This document shows positions 1 to 7,878 of a DNA stretch of 64,000 bases, piece after piece. Both the position numbers and the translations under genes were made by a program. Source of the DNA: Streptomyces sp. NBC_01233. Lineage in GTDB: Bacteria; Actinomycetota; Actinomycetes; Streptomycetales; Streptomycetaceae. A model generated the notes under the pieces. It did no database searches, was not told where the DNA came from, and saw nothing but the letters and a program-made list of their open reading frames with translations. The DNA lies in NCBI RefSeq assembly GCF_035989305.1, contig NZ_CP108514.1, positions 3,534,501-3,598,500 on the forward strand. The letters run 5' to 3'. How positions within the stretch are numbered: position 1 is the stretch's first letter; each line of letters starts with the position of its first letter.

Positions 1-101
1 TCTGGGAGCACGAGCCGTCGGGGGAATGCGCCGTTCGGATTGCCGCAGAGGTCCAGAAGCGCCGTGCCCGCACAAGGAATACGGGCACGGGCGCGGTCTG
101 A
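1..101 (+). CDS. vsr: Vsr-type very short patch repair endonuclease, 3' end only
   Basis: Reading frame 3 is open from the window edge and ends at a TGA at 99-101. The last 32 residues begin WEHEPSGEC, which matches the C-terminal WEHE segment of Vsr DNA mismatch endonucleases, followed by a basic tail (QKRRARTR). Vsr nicks the T:G mismatches left when 5-methylcytosine deaminates. It is typically encoded beside a dcm-type methyltransferase, as here: the neighbour is convergent and its stop abuts this one. Only the tail is visible, so the assignment rests on one motif plus context. A possible hairpin at 62-90 lies inside this coding end and could terminate the opposing gene. Confidence 0.6.
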   Translation, partial: WEHEPSGECAVRIAAEVQKRRARTRNTGTGAV

Positions 102-1298
102 TCACGCCTGTCCGCGATCTCGCTCCCGGGCAGCCTGCAGGACCTCAATGATCGACTTGCCTACGGCAGCGGCCACTGGAGGCGGGAAGGCGTTCCCCAC
201 CTGCCGGTACTGGGCGGTCTTACCGCCGTCGAAATGCCAGCCTCTCGGGAATCCCTGAATGATCGCTGCTTGCTCCACCGTGAGCATCGGCCCATCGGGT
301 CCGAAGAGATCCCTGCCCTCGGATTCCTTCTTCTGGCAGGTCTCGGCATCATTCGCAACGCCGAGTCCCGAGACACCAAGCTGCTTCCAGGCTGCCTTGG
401 CCCGGCTGGGTCCGAGGTCAGCGCCACCATGCTTCTTCGAACCGCCAACAAGAGTGGGCGCAATGCCGCCCCCCTTGCCCTTCAGCTCAGCGTCACGGTC
501 TGTCGCCTTCTCGAGCCACGCGTCATACGCCTCGCGAGCGCGTTCCGCGTAGGCGCCCTTGAAGTAGGCCTTGTACCGGTCATGCATGGTCTGCTTGAGG
601 GCATCCGCGACGCTCACCGGATCCTCGTGCGTCGGGGACGGCCACTCGTACTTCAGGTCCTTGAGTACGTCGTTCCGGATGGCCACCAAGATGGCACGCG
701 GGCGCAGCTGCGGGACGCCAAAATCACTTGCCTCCAGGACACCCCACTTGCACACCGTGTAGTCGAGGCCTCTGACCTCGACTACATTCCCGTCCTCTTC
801 GCGGTACTTACCACCCTGCAGCTGGGCCATGATCCAGTCGCGGTAGTCGGAGAACTTCGGGTCCATGATCCCGCGGACATTCTCGATCATCACCGCGCGG
901 GGATTCAGCTGTTCAACCAGCTGCAGCATCCGGGGGAAGAGATCGCGGTCGTCATCCTTGCCCAGTTGCTTGCCCGCATGGGAGAACGGCGGACACGGAA
1001 CGCCTCCGGCCAGAAGATCCAGACCGTTTTGCCGCAGCAGCCTGCCGCTCTTCTCCAGATGCTTGTCGGGGTCGAACAGCTTGACGTCGGTTGGAGGTAG
1101 GAGGTCACAGTGCTCCTTCTCCCAGCTCCACTCCTTCCGCTCATCGATGTTCTTACGCAGCGTCCCAACCGCATGCGTATCGATCTCTACGAGCGCGAGG
1201 TGCCTGAAACCCGCTTGATGCAGTCCAATGGCCTGCCCGCCGGCTCCAGCACAGATCTCGACCGACGTGAACCTCGAACCTGAGTCAGTGCTGGTCAT
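102..1298 (-). CDS. dcm: DNA (cytosine-5-)-methyltransferase
   Basis: 398 aa. The C5-MTase motifs are all present in order: SAM-binding motif I (EICAGAGGQAIGL, about 14-26), catalytic motif IV GGVPCPPFS with nucleophile Cys102, motif VI ENVRG (139-143), motif VIII QLRPRA, and a C-terminal motif X RQVGNAFPPPVA. It transfers a methyl group from SAM to carbon 5 of cytosine in double-stranded DNA. The start has a strong ribosome binding site (AAGGAGG, 4 nt before ATG). It is convergent with vsr and divergent from an HNH endonuclease gene across a 153-bp gap, the usual layout of a type II restriction-modification locus. Target specificity cannot be read from sequence. Confidence 0.95.
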   Translation of the reverse strand: MTSTDSGSRFTSVEICAGAGGQAIGLHQAGFRHLALVEIDTHAVGTLRKNIDERKEWSWEKEHCDLLPPTDVKLFDPDKHLEKSGRLLRQNGLDLLAGGVPCPPFSHAGKQLGKDDDRDLFPRMLQLVEQLNPRAVMIENVRGIMDPKFSDYRDWIMAQLQGGKYREEDGNVVEVRGLDYTVCKWGVLEASDFGVPQLRPRAILVAIRNDVLKDLKYEWPSPTHEDPVSVADALKQTMHDRYKAYFKGAYAERAREAYDAWLEKATDRDAELKGKGGGIAPTLVGGSKKHGGADLGPSRAKAAWKQLGVSGLGVANDAETCQKKESEGRDLFGPDGPMLTVEQAAIIQGFPRGWHFDGGKTAQYRQVGNAFPPPVAAAVGKSIIEVLQAARERDRGQA

Positions 1299-1451
1299 GC
1301 ACCCTCCTTCCAGACTTACGCGACGGACACACCTTGCAATCCGCCCTTACAGAGGGTGACAGACCCCACTGACAACCCTCCAAGTGTGCGACACGATTCG
1401 GCTTAACCATTACTCCCCCACGTCACAACGAACGCTTGTACGATATCCGTC

Positions 1452-2207
1452 ATGCGAAGCCCTGCCTGGACATGGGATGAACTGCTGCTGGCCTGCGCGC
1501 TCGTAGTCAAGAACGGCTGGCGGGAGCTGCGGGTCGGCGATCCAGCTGTGACCGAGCTCTCTGACCTGCTCCGGTCCTTGCCTCTGCCCGAGCGTGGCGG
1601 CCTGGCCGAGCGTCTTCCCGAGTACCGGTCGGTTGGGAGTGTCTCCCGCAAGACCACGGATCTTGCTTCCAACCATCCCGGCTACTCGGGCAGGCCCACG
1701 AAGGGCGGGAGCCTGGACAAGCGGATCATCGAGGAGTTCCTCACTCGCGAGGCCGCGATGCTTCAAGCTGCACAGGCCATCGAGGCCGGCATCGGGTCCG
1801 GCCAGCTTGCCCTGATCCCCGAGCAGCCCGATGAAGCAGACGAGGACGGAACGACCGCTGCTGAAGGTCGACTGCTTGCACGGTGGGCGATCTCTCGCGA
1901 GCGGAACCCCGCATTGCGCAGGCGCAAGATCAGCCAGATCCACAAACTTGGACTGCCTCTTCAGTGCGCTGTCTGCACCTTCGACTTCAGTTCTGCGTAC
2001 GGGGAGCTTGGGGACGGCTACATCGAAGTGCACCACGCGCTGCCACTCCACATTTCGGGCCCGCGCGAGACCAAGCTGAATGATCTTGCCTTGCTGTGCG
2101 CCAATTGCCACCGCATGTGTCATCGCAGCCACCGCGGAGCGTCATGGCGTACGCCCGATGAGCTGAGGGCAGAGATGGAGCAGGTCGCGGGCCCTCCGCA
2201 GCGATAG
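1452..2207 (+). CDS. HNH endonuclease, probable restriction partner of the methyltransferase
   Basis: 251 aa. The C-terminal third is a zinc-ribbon HNH (beta-beta-alpha metal) nuclease: CAVC, then EVHHALPL, then LALLCANCHRMCHR. The N-terminal part begins WTWDELLLAC and contains ELSDLLRSLPL, which resembles the N-terminal DNA-binding region common to McrA-like HNH enzymes. It is divergent from the dcm-type gene, so it most likely acts as the restriction enzyme blocked by cytosine methylation. A methylation-requiring McrA role would be self-toxic beside an active methyltransferase unless the sites differ. The start lacks a clear Shine-Dalgarno sequence. Confidence 0.8.
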   Translation: MRSPAWTWDELLLACALVVKNGWRELRVGDPAVTELSDLLRSLPLPERGGLAERLPEYRSVGSVSRKTTDLASNHPGYSGRPTKGGSLDKRIIEEFLTREAAMLQAAQAIEAGIGSGQLALIPEQPDEADEDGTTAAEGRLLARWAISRERNPALRRRKISQIHKLGLPLQCAVCTFDFSSAYGELGDGYIEVHHALPLHISGPRETKLNDLALLCANCHRMCHRSHRGASWRTPDELRAEMEQVAGPPQR

Positions 2208-2235
2208 CCTCCAGGACTCCGCGACTGCACCCACC

Positions 2236-2874
2236 TCACGCCGCGCCCGTCTCGGCCTCGTAGTGGGTCTGGGCGCGGTCCAGGATGTCGTCCGGGTCGC
2301 AGCCCTGTGCTGCTAGCCAGTGGAGGACGTCGGCGATGAGATCAGCCACCGACTGCTCCACGGCCTGCGGGCGCCAGGCGGCGGGAGGGTGCGGGCTATC
2401 GGAGAGACCGCGGTAGGCCGCCAGGACGGCCGCTCCGCGTTGCACCCGACGGTACTGCCGGTCCGGCTGGAGTGCGAGTTCGCACCAGACCGCCTTGCCG
2501 GTTGCCGTCAGAACCGTGCCCCAGTCGACCGCCAGCGCAGCCAGCAGGTGCAGGCCCCTGCCGGACTCTTCTTCACGGGACGGCCGCTCCATCACGGGGG
2601 TGGTGTGGCTCTTGTCGTGGATCTCTACTCGAAGACGTGCCTCGGCAGGCTCTGACTCCATGACCAGCGTCGCGGACGTGCCCGCACCCACATGCTTGAT
2701 CACATTGGCCGTGAGTTCCGTGACGGCCAGCTGCGCATCTTCAGCGAGGGCCGGGAGGCCCCAGACAACAAGTTGATCTCTGACGATGCGTCGCAGGAGA
2801 CACAGTTCCGCAGCCTCCGCCGTGAACGGCAGAACACAGCGGGACCGGCGGTCGACAGACGGATATCCACTCAT
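2236..2874 (-). CDS. HATPase_c_2 anti-sigma-like ATP-binding regulatory protein
   Basis: 212 aa from the second in-frame ATG, which has GGGAGGGAG 4 nt upstream; an ATG 15 nt further up is less likely. The N box (AVTELTANVIKHV) and G box (EESGRGLHLLAALA) of the GHKL/RsbW-like ATPase fold are present. A C-terminal extension of about 70 residues is not part of that fold. In Streptomyces such single-domain ATPases sit beside XRE/DUF5753 and DUF397 genes (WhiJ/abaA-type loci) and are thought to act as regulators by protein-protein contact. It is divergent from that pair here. Confidence 0.88.
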   Translation of the reverse strand: MSGYPSVDRRSRCVLPFTAEAAELCLLRRIVRDQLVVWGLPALAEDAQLAVTELTANVIKHVGAGTSATLVMESEPAEARLRVEIHDKSHTTPVMERPSREEESGRGLHLLAALAVDWGTVLTATGKAVWCELALQPDRQYRRVQRGAAVLAAYRGLSDSPHPPAAWRPQAVEQSVADLIADVLHWLAAQGCDPDDILDRAQTHYEAETGAA

Positions 2875-2960
2875 GGAGCTCCCTCCCATGCCACGACAGC
2901 ACCGGCACCAGCCGTATCCGTACGACTGCGCTGCGTAGCGTCACGAGTGGAGTATCGCAT

Positions 2961-2987
2961 TGAGAAGTCTCACCATGTAACTTCTCA
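2961..2987. promoter_or_regulatory. Inverted repeat in divergent promoter region
   Basis: TGAGAAGT and ACTTCTCA form a perfect 8-bp inverted repeat separated by 11 nt. It lies in the 213-bp gap between the HATPase gene and the divergent XRE/DUF5753 gene. The position and near two-turn spacing suit a binding site for the dimeric XRE regulator encoded next door, which is inference. Confidence 0.4.
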
Positions 2988-3087
2988 CGAGAATCGTCCG
3001 GGTGAATCCCGACGGCGCAACGTCCGTCGCGCATAGCCTTGTTGCCTCCACTCCGGCAGCAGAACAGCACCTCGGGAGACGGTACGC

Positions 3088-3933
3088 ATGTCAGCCAGAG
3101 CAACCACCCGACGCCGACAGCTCGGGGCGACCATGCGCAAGCTGCGCGCCCGCGCGGGCATGACTCTGGAGGATGCCGGCCACCTCGTCGGAGTTTCCAA
3201 GGCAACCGTCAGCCGCTACGAGACTCAGGCAGGGCCGGTGAAGTGGCCCATCGTGGAGGCGTTGTGCCGCGAATACGGGGCCACGGATGCCGAGCTGAAG
3301 GCAGTCGTGGAGCTCGCGAAGGGCGCGAAGCGGCAAGGGTGGTGGAACTCCATCGCCGACTCGATTCCGGAAAGCATGAACCTGCTGCTCACCCTGGAGG
3401 ACGAGGCCGTGAGGGAGGACCACTTCAACTGCCTCTACGTTCCCGGGCTTCTCCAGACACGTGCCTACACAGAGGCCGTCCAGTACGCCTCGGAGATGAG
3501 GCTGCCGCCCGAGGAGATCGAACGGCTCGTCGATATCCGGATGAAGCGTCAGGAGATCCTCGACCGCCCCAAGCCACCGCACCTCTGGGCCATCCTCGAC
3601 GAGTCGGTGATCCGACGTGTTGTGGGCTCGCGACAGGTGATGAAAGCTCAGCTCGAGCGCCTCCTTGAGGCCAACGAGTCTCAGCACATCACCTTGCAGG
3701 TGCTGCCCTTCTCCAAGGGTGCGCACTCTGCCGCCATGGGCAGTTTCGTGATCATCGGCGGGCCCGAGCCATCCTTGGATGTCGTGTACGTGGACACTCA
3801 CGTAGGTTCGCTGTTCATGGAGCAGGACAAAGAGCTGGACCGCTACCGGCTTGCCTTCGAGTACCTCCGCGCACAAGCGTTGGACATGGCTGCATCATCA
3901 GCCCTAATCAAGCGTGTCCACGAGGAGTTGTAA
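3088..3933 (+). CDS. XRE-family regulator with DUF5753 (WhiJ/Scr1-like)
   Basis: 281 aa. The N-terminal helix-turn-helix lies at about residues 11-65 (GATMRKLRARAGMTLEDAGHL, then VSKATVSRYE). A long DUF5753 domain follows, with the typical NCLYVPGLLQTRAYTEAV segment. These are DNA-binding regulators of development and secondary metabolism in Streptomyces whose partners are DUF397 small proteins. The stop codon overlaps the start of the downstream DUF397 gene (TAATG), indicating translational coupling. The inverted repeat at 2961-2987 may be its operator. Confidence 0.93.
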   Translation: MSARATTRRRQLGATMRKLRARAGMTLEDAGHLVGVSKATVSRYETQAGPVKWPIVEALCREYGATDAELKAVVELAKGAKRQGWWNSIADSIPESMNLLLTLEDEAVREDHFNCLYVPGLLQTRAYTEAVQYASEMRLPPEEIERLVDIRMKRQEILDRPKPPHLWAILDESVIRRVVGSRQVMKAQLERLLEANESQHITLQVLPFSKGAHSAAMGSFVIIGGPEPSLDVVYVDTHVGSLFMEQDKELDRYRLAFEYLRAQALDMAASSALIKRVHEEL

Positions 3934-4139
3934 TGCACCTCATTTCACCGGCCATAGGCAGCGACGGCTGGGTCAAGTCCTCCTACAGCGGGGCCGAGCA
4001 TAGCGAGTGTGTCGAGGCCGCCCTCCTCGCCGGCTCAACCGCTGTGCGGGACTCCAAGCGACCGGCAGGAAGCACAATTTGGTTCAAGGATGCTGCCTGG
4101 CGCGCATTCTTGGACAGGCTGCACAACGACTGGGTCTAG
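3933..4139 (+). CDS. DUF397 small protein
   Basis: 68 aa, the usual size. It carries the DUF397 signature: WVKSSYSG near the N-terminus, a central CVEAA, VRDSKRP, and WFKDAAWRAFL at the end. DUF397 proteins accompany XRE/DUF5753 regulators and are believed to modulate them, possibly as antitoxin-like or co-regulator partners. It is translationally coupled to the preceding gene. Confidence 0.93.
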   Translation: MHLISPAIGSDGWVKSSYSGAEHSECVEAALLAGSTAVRDSKRPAGSTIWFKDAAWRAFLDRLHNDWV

Positions 4140-4221
4140 GCACGCCTCGCTGCGCGGAGCTTCCCCTGCGCCTGCATCCCTCGGTCGTACCGGCGGATGG
4201 GCGCAACGTGTCGGCGGTCGG

Positions 4222-4857
4222 TCAGCGGAAGTACGTGATGCAGGCGGGCAGGCCGCTGATCTCGACGGTTACGAGATGGGAGTGGGCCCGCCAGTCGGCC
4301 GTCTCGATGACTTCCTCGTGTTCGTCGAAGGGGCAGCCGTCCACCGCGACACGGTGCACCCCGTTGGGCTGGTAGCCGAACCGTCGGGACACGGCCCGGG
4401 AAGCCGCGTTGTCGGCGAACGCGGTGGAGGTGACACGGGTAGCGCCAAGGCCGTCGAAGGCGAGGGCGAGGGCGGCGGCCCGCATCTGGGTTCCGTAGCC
4501 CTGTCCCTGGAACCGGCTGCCGAGCCAGAAGCCGGTGCGAGCTTCGCCGGTCGTGGCGAAGTGGCGGGCGGAGAGGTTCTGCTGCCCGATGACCTGCTCG
4601 CCATGGAAGACGGCGAGCAGGAGGCGCCAGCTGTCGTGGGTCCAGTCTCCTCGCGCCCACCAGTGGTTCTGCACGACGTTCCGCGCTCGCTCCGGTGGTG
4701 GTGCTGACGCCCAGGGCTGCGGGAAGTACACGGCCCCGTCGGGGACGACGCCTTCGGCGGCCACTTGGGCGAGGGCGTCGAGTTCGGTGTCCGTAGGGAG
4801 ACGGAGGATCAGGTCAGGCGTGGTGAGTTCCAGGCCGGTGATGGGCCAGTGGCGCAT
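4222..4857 (-). CDS. GNAT-family N-acetyltransferase
   Basis: 211 aa. It has a RimJ/RimL-like GNAT fold: TPDLILRLPTDTELDAL at the start, a central GFWLGSRFQGQGYGTQM acetyl-CoA pyrophosphate loop (Q/RxxGxG/A), and AFADNAASRAVSRRFGY for motif B. It would transfer an acetyl group from acetyl-CoA to an amine of unknown identity. It is the last gene of a minus-strand run (peptide, MBL, APH, VOC, GNAT), 15 nt after the VOC gene, so co-transcription with the peptide cassette is possible. Confidence 0.88.
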   Translation of the reverse strand: MRHWPITGLELTTPDLILRLPTDTELDALAQVAAEGVVPDGAVYFPQPWASAPPPERARNVVQNHWWARGDWTHDSWRLLLAVFHGEQVIGQQNLSARHFATTGEARTGFWLGSRFQGQGYGTQMRAAALALAFDGLGATRVTSTAFADNAASRAVSRRFGYQPNGVHRVAVDGCPFDEHEEVIETADWRAHSHLVTVEISGLPACITYFR

Positions 4858-4872
4858 GGGCAGGCTCCGGAG

Positions 4873-5229
4873 TCAGGGCCCGTCGAGTCCGAAGATCGTG
4901 CCGAACGGGTCGACGAGCTGGCAGATGCGCCGGCCGGGTTCCACGTCGAGGGGGCCCCGGTGGTGGATGCAGCCAGCGTCCAGGAGGCGCTTGCGTTCGG
5001 TGTCGAGGTCTTCGGCGGGCCAGTACGGGACGGTGCTTCCACCGTGGGGGTTGGCTTTGGGGGACGCCTGGTGGAAGCCGAACTCGAGTCCGTCGAGGTC
5101 GAGCCAGGCGTAGACGGCGGTGCCGTTGATGTCGAGTTTGACCTCGGATCCGAAGATGTCGCCCCACCAACGGGCGGCGGCTTCGGGGTCGTCGACGAAG
5201 ACCATGACGGTGCGGATGCCGCGCAGCAC
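4873..5229 (-). CDS. VOC-family (glyoxalase/bleomycin-resistance fold) protein
   Basis: 118 aa with a GTG start preceded by AGGAG. A single vicinal-oxygen-chelate domain has two beta-alpha-beta-beta-beta modules: TVMVFVDDPEAAARWWGDIFG starts the first, and a C-terminal CQLVDPFGTIFGL ends the second. Family members bind metals or small molecules and include dioxygenases, isomerases and drug-binding resistance proteins. The substrate is unknown. It lies 50 nt downstream of the APH-like gene and 15 nt upstream of the GNAT gene on the same strand. Confidence 0.85.
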   Translation of the reverse strand: MLRGIRTVMVFVDDPEAAARWWGDIFGSEVKLDINGTAVYAWLDLDGLEFGFHQASPKANPHGGSTVPYWPAEDLDTERKRLLDAGCIHHRGPLDVEPGRRICQLVDPFGTIFGLDGP

Positions 5230-5279
5230 TTTGGGGTTCTCCTATGCGTCGGGAAGTTGGCACGGTACCGCTGTGCCGG

Positions 5280-6149
5280 TCACTCGTGGGCGCCGTGCAG
5301 GGAACGTAGGCCGGTGGCGCCGGCGAACGCTGTCAGGGCGCGTCTGAGGGTGTGGTCGTTCCACTGGGCGCCGAGTTCGTTGACGTGGTGCAGGTAGGCG
5401 TGGCGGACCCAGCGGGGCGACAGGTGCGGCTCGTCGCTTGCGATGTAGGCGAGCGTGATGAGGTCGGCCAGCCCCGTGATGTCGGGGCGGAGGGTTTCGG
5501 CGTCGATGAGAGCCAGGTGCCCGTCGCCGCGTCGACGGACGTGCTCCGGCTTGAGGTCGAGGTGTCCGAGGGGGACGTGGTCGGGACCGTGAGCCTCTCG
5601 GACGAGCTGGAGAAGCCGATGCCAGCCGTCGGCGTCGTTGATCCACTCCGGGGGCGGGGCGTCGACGGCGGCGCCGGCGCGCCACCTCGCCATAGCCTCA
5701 ATGACCGCCGGATGCCAGCGGGCGGCGACCGTGTGGATCGCGGCAACCGCCCGGATCAGCTCGTCAAACGCATCAGTGCTGGTGAGGGTGACGGCCTGAT
5801 CCAGGTAGTCAACGAGCAGGGTCCGGGAGGTGTCACAGACGCGGTGCAGGTCCGGCAGGACGCACTCGCCGGCCAGCAGCTCATACGCGAGGACCTCGCC
5901 TTGGTAGGCGGCTTCGTCCGCGTGCCGCTTCAGGACCCGGCGGGGAGGGCTGCCGAGGGCGAAGACGGCGGTGCGGTAGCGGGCGGTGAGGCAGTACACC
6001 GGGCCCGGCTCGTTGTCGTGGTGGCGGGCGAGGATGACGTGGGCCTGGCGTTCGGCGGCGGCCCGGTCGGTGGTGAGCGGGGTGGCCAGCCACCCGTCGG
6101 GCCTTGTGCGGGCGGCGCCGTCCAGCGGCCCGGCGGGGGCGGTGGTCAT
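5280..6149 (-). CDS. APH-fold phosphotransferase-like protein
   Basis: 289 aa from an ATG with GGAG 8 nt upstream. The long N-terminal open frame above it overlaps the MBL gene and is discarded. The aminoglycoside phosphotransferase/choline-kinase fold shows in a nucleotide-site lysine (RVLKRH, Lys74), the Brenner loop GHLDLKPEH with catalytic Asp198, and a metal-binding LIDAE with Asp216. The usual Asn of the HxDxxxxN loop is replaced by His. ATGA overlap with the upstream MBL gene indicates translational coupling. It could phosphorylate the product of the cassette or be a resistance enzyme. APH-like proteins also occur as maturation enzymes in some RiPP pathways (class V lanthipeptides, thioamitides). 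Confidence 0.85.
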   Translation of the reverse strand: MTTAPAGPLDGAARTRPDGWLATPLTTDRAAAERQAHVILARHHDNEPGPVYCLTARYRTAVFALGSPPRRVLKRHADEAAYQGEVLAYELLAGECVLPDLHRVCDTSRTLLVDYLDQAVTLTSTDAFDELIRAVAAIHTVAARWHPAVIEAMARWRAGAAVDAPPPEWINDADGWHRLLQLVREAHGPDHVPLGHLDLKPEHVRRRGDGHLALIDAETLRPDITGLADLITLAYIASDEPHLSPRWVRHAYLHHVNELGAQWNDHTLRRALTAFAGATGLRSLHGAHE

Positions 6150-7645
6150 GCCGGGGTCTCCTGGTGGACTCCGAGCGCGGCGAGGCTGTGGGCGTAGCAG
6201 CGGGCGGCGAGGTCGGGGCGCTGGTGCTCGCCGTAGATCGCGAAGAGGGCGTAGACCGGGGAGTCGAGGTTCTCGCCGATGTGCCAGCCCTGGTACGAGC
6301 CGCCGACGACATCCCAGACCTGGGCGCGGCCGAGGAAGACGGCGGCCAGGTCCTGGAAGTAGATCTCGATGCCGAAGGGATAAGCGGCCATGGCCTCCTC
6401 CCTGCTGGTCGGCTCCGCCTTGTCCCACCTGGGTCCGGTGATGTTCCACGCGTAGGTGTCGACGTCACCGGGGCGGCCCGGCGGGTCGAGCAAGCGGAGT
6501 GCGGCGCGGTGGGCGCCGAGGGCGCCGTGGAGGTAGTCGTGAATGCTTGTAGCGAGGGCGCCGGTGCGGGTGGCGATCAGCTCGCGGGCCAGGCGGGGCA
6601 ACTCCTCGGCCACCAGAGTCTCGGCCTTCTCCCATTCCTCCTTGTCCAGGGGCGGGGTGACAGGCGTCGGCTCGACGCGCTGCGGGGAGTCGATGAACGA
6701 CGCGAGTGCGGCGAGGGCGGTCTGCTCCGCCACGGGGTCGGGGGTGACCCAGGCAACGCGGGAGGTGGTGAGCGGGCCGTCGCCGACCGGGACGGTCAGG
6801 CGGTCGCCGGGGCGGGGGCCGTGCACGCGGAAGAGGTGCTGGAGCTTGTTTGCGGTGGCGGCCAGGGCCTTGTGGTCGGCGTAGAGGAAGGGGCCGTGGG
6901 GGCTGCGCGGCGCGGTGAAGCCGTTGCCACACAGGGCGACGTCGCGAACGCCGTCCAGGGGCTTGAGGTAGTCGATGAGCAGACCGTTGAGGATCTGGAC
7001 GCCGGTGGTGCGGTTGCGGGGGCCATCTAGGCCGGGGAGCAGATTGTTGTCAGCGCCGAGCGCTCCGAAGGGGACGGTCTGGGCATTGTTCGAGACGACC
7101 GCGAGCCTGGGCGGGGCGAGGGCGCCCTGGGCCAGCTGCTCGATGTAGAGGTCGGAGACGTCCGCGTCGACGCCGATGAAGACGTCGTTCCCGGTGGTGC
7201 CGGACAGGCGTACCAGGGGCTGGGAGACGCGCTTCTCCCAGAAGAGGGTGCGGGCGCCGGCAGGGTAGAGGGTGATCTCGATGTCGCCGACGTGCAGCGG
7301 CTGGGTGTGGTCCAGGCGATGAACGGCGAAGCCCAGGGCCTCGATCGCGTCGGTGACGGCGGCCGGGGTGGTGGTGCCGGTGTAGACCGGAACGGTGCGG
7401 GCGAGGAGGTCCAGAGAGGGCAGGTGGAAGTGGTCCAGGTGCTCGTGGCTGAGGATCACGGCGTTCGGGGCGGGCATGCCCTGGGTGTCCACGGTGCGGG
7501 GCGGCCAGATCGCGAACTCCAGGCTCCCGGCTCCGAAGGCGGGCGCAAGGATCGGGTCGAGGAGGACGGAGGAGAGGCCGTCGGTGATGTGCCAGGTCTG
7601 GTGGCCCAGGAAGGTCAGTTCCAGGCCGACGGGGGCGGCTGCCAT
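6146..7645 (-). CDS. MBL-fold metallo-hydrolase, UlaG-like, with extra C-terminal domain
   Basis: 499 aa from an ATG with AAAGGAG 6 nt upstream. The open frame extends further up but has no such signal and would swallow a hairpin and the peptide gene. The N-terminal half is a metallo-beta-lactamase fold: FLGHQTWHITDG opens it and SHEHLDHFH (His67, His69, Asp71, His72) is the metal motif. The C-terminal ~200 residues (containing YAWNITGPRWDKAE and GWHIGENLDSPVYALFAIYG) are not part of that fold and I do not recognise them. It lies between a 44-aa peptide gene and an APH-like gene. The substrate is unknown, and hydrolysis or processing of a modified peptide is only an inference. Confidence 0.85.
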   Translation of the reverse strand: MAAAPVGLELTFLGHQTWHITDGLSSVLLDPILAPAFGAGSLEFAIWPPRTVDTQGMPAPNAVILSHEHLDHFHLPSLDLLARTVPVYTGTTTPAAVTDAIEALGFAVHRLDHTQPLHVGDIEITLYPAGARTLFWEKRVSQPLVRLSGTTGNDVFIGVDADVSDLYIEQLAQGALAPPRLAVVSNNAQTVPFGALGADNNLLPGLDGPRNRTTGVQILNGLLIDYLKPLDGVRDVALCGNGFTAPRSPHGPFLYADHKALAATANKLQHLFRVHGPRPGDRLTVPVGDGPLTTSRVAWVTPDPVAEQTALAALASFIDSPQRVEPTPVTPPLDKEEWEKAETLVAEELPRLARELIATRTGALATSIHDYLHGALGAHRAALRLLDPPGRPGDVDTYAWNITGPRWDKAEPTSREEAMAAYPFGIEIYFQDLAAVFLGRAQVWDVVGGSYQGWHIGENLDSPVYALFAIYGEHQRPDLAARCYAHSLAALGVHQETPA

Positions 7646-7689
7646 GACGAACTCCTTTGCACGGTCGGTCAGGGTTGCCGGGGGTGTGA

Positions 7690-7721
7690 CGCGGAGGGGG
7701 ACATCGGACGCCCCCTCCGCG
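7690..7721 (-). terminator. Stem-loop between peptide gene and MBL gene
   Basis: A perfect 11-bp GC-rich stem (CGCGGAGGGGG pairing with CCCCCTCCGCG) encloses a 10-nt loop. It lies 22 nt after the peptide stop and 44 nt before the MBL start. There is no T-tract. Such a hairpin could act as a partial terminator or 3' stabiliser so that the peptide message exceeds that of the downstream enzymes, a layout common in bacteriocin and RiPP operons. Confidence 0.65.
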
Positions 7722-7743
7722 CCGGTACGCCGATCGGCAGGAT

Positions 7744-7878
7744 CTACCGGTGATAGGTGGTCGGGGAGTTGTTGGTCGTGCCAGTCGCGGCGAACGCCGT
7801 CACGCGCTGCTGAAGCCTGCGGACGGCCTCGGCGGTAACGGTCTGGCTGGTCTTCATCGGGGGCTTCACGCGGTGCAT
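7744..7878 (-). CDS. 44-aa peptide, candidate RiPP-like precursor
   Basis: This ORF encodes 44 residues beginning MHRVKPPMKTSQ and ending TTNNSPTTYHR. GGAGG lies 6 nt before the ATG, the best ribosome binding site in this part of the window. The middle (TAEAVRRLQQRVTAF) looks like an amphipathic helix suited to a leader, and the last ~14 residues are rich in Thr, Asn, Ser and Pro with a terminal YHR. There is no Cys. It is followed by a perfect stem-loop and then an MBL enzyme and an APH-fold protein on the same strand. The arrangement suggests a precursor peptide and its maturation enzymes, but I do not recognise the family. It could instead be a regulatory leader ORF. Confidence 0.6.
   Translation of the reverse strand: MHRVKPPMKTSQTVTAEAVRRLQQRVTAFAATGTTNNSPTTYHR

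Noticed and set aside
62-90. Hairpin near the left edge as a stand-alone terminator
   Set aside because: It lies within the Vsr coding tail; it may aid termination of the methyltransferase gene, but the coding frame explains its presence well enough.
6150-6449. 389-aa extended form of the APH-like protein
   Set aside because: The extra 100 residues are Arg/Pro-rich antisense-type sequence overlapping the MBL gene; ATG at 6149 has a ribosome binding site and an ATGA overlap.
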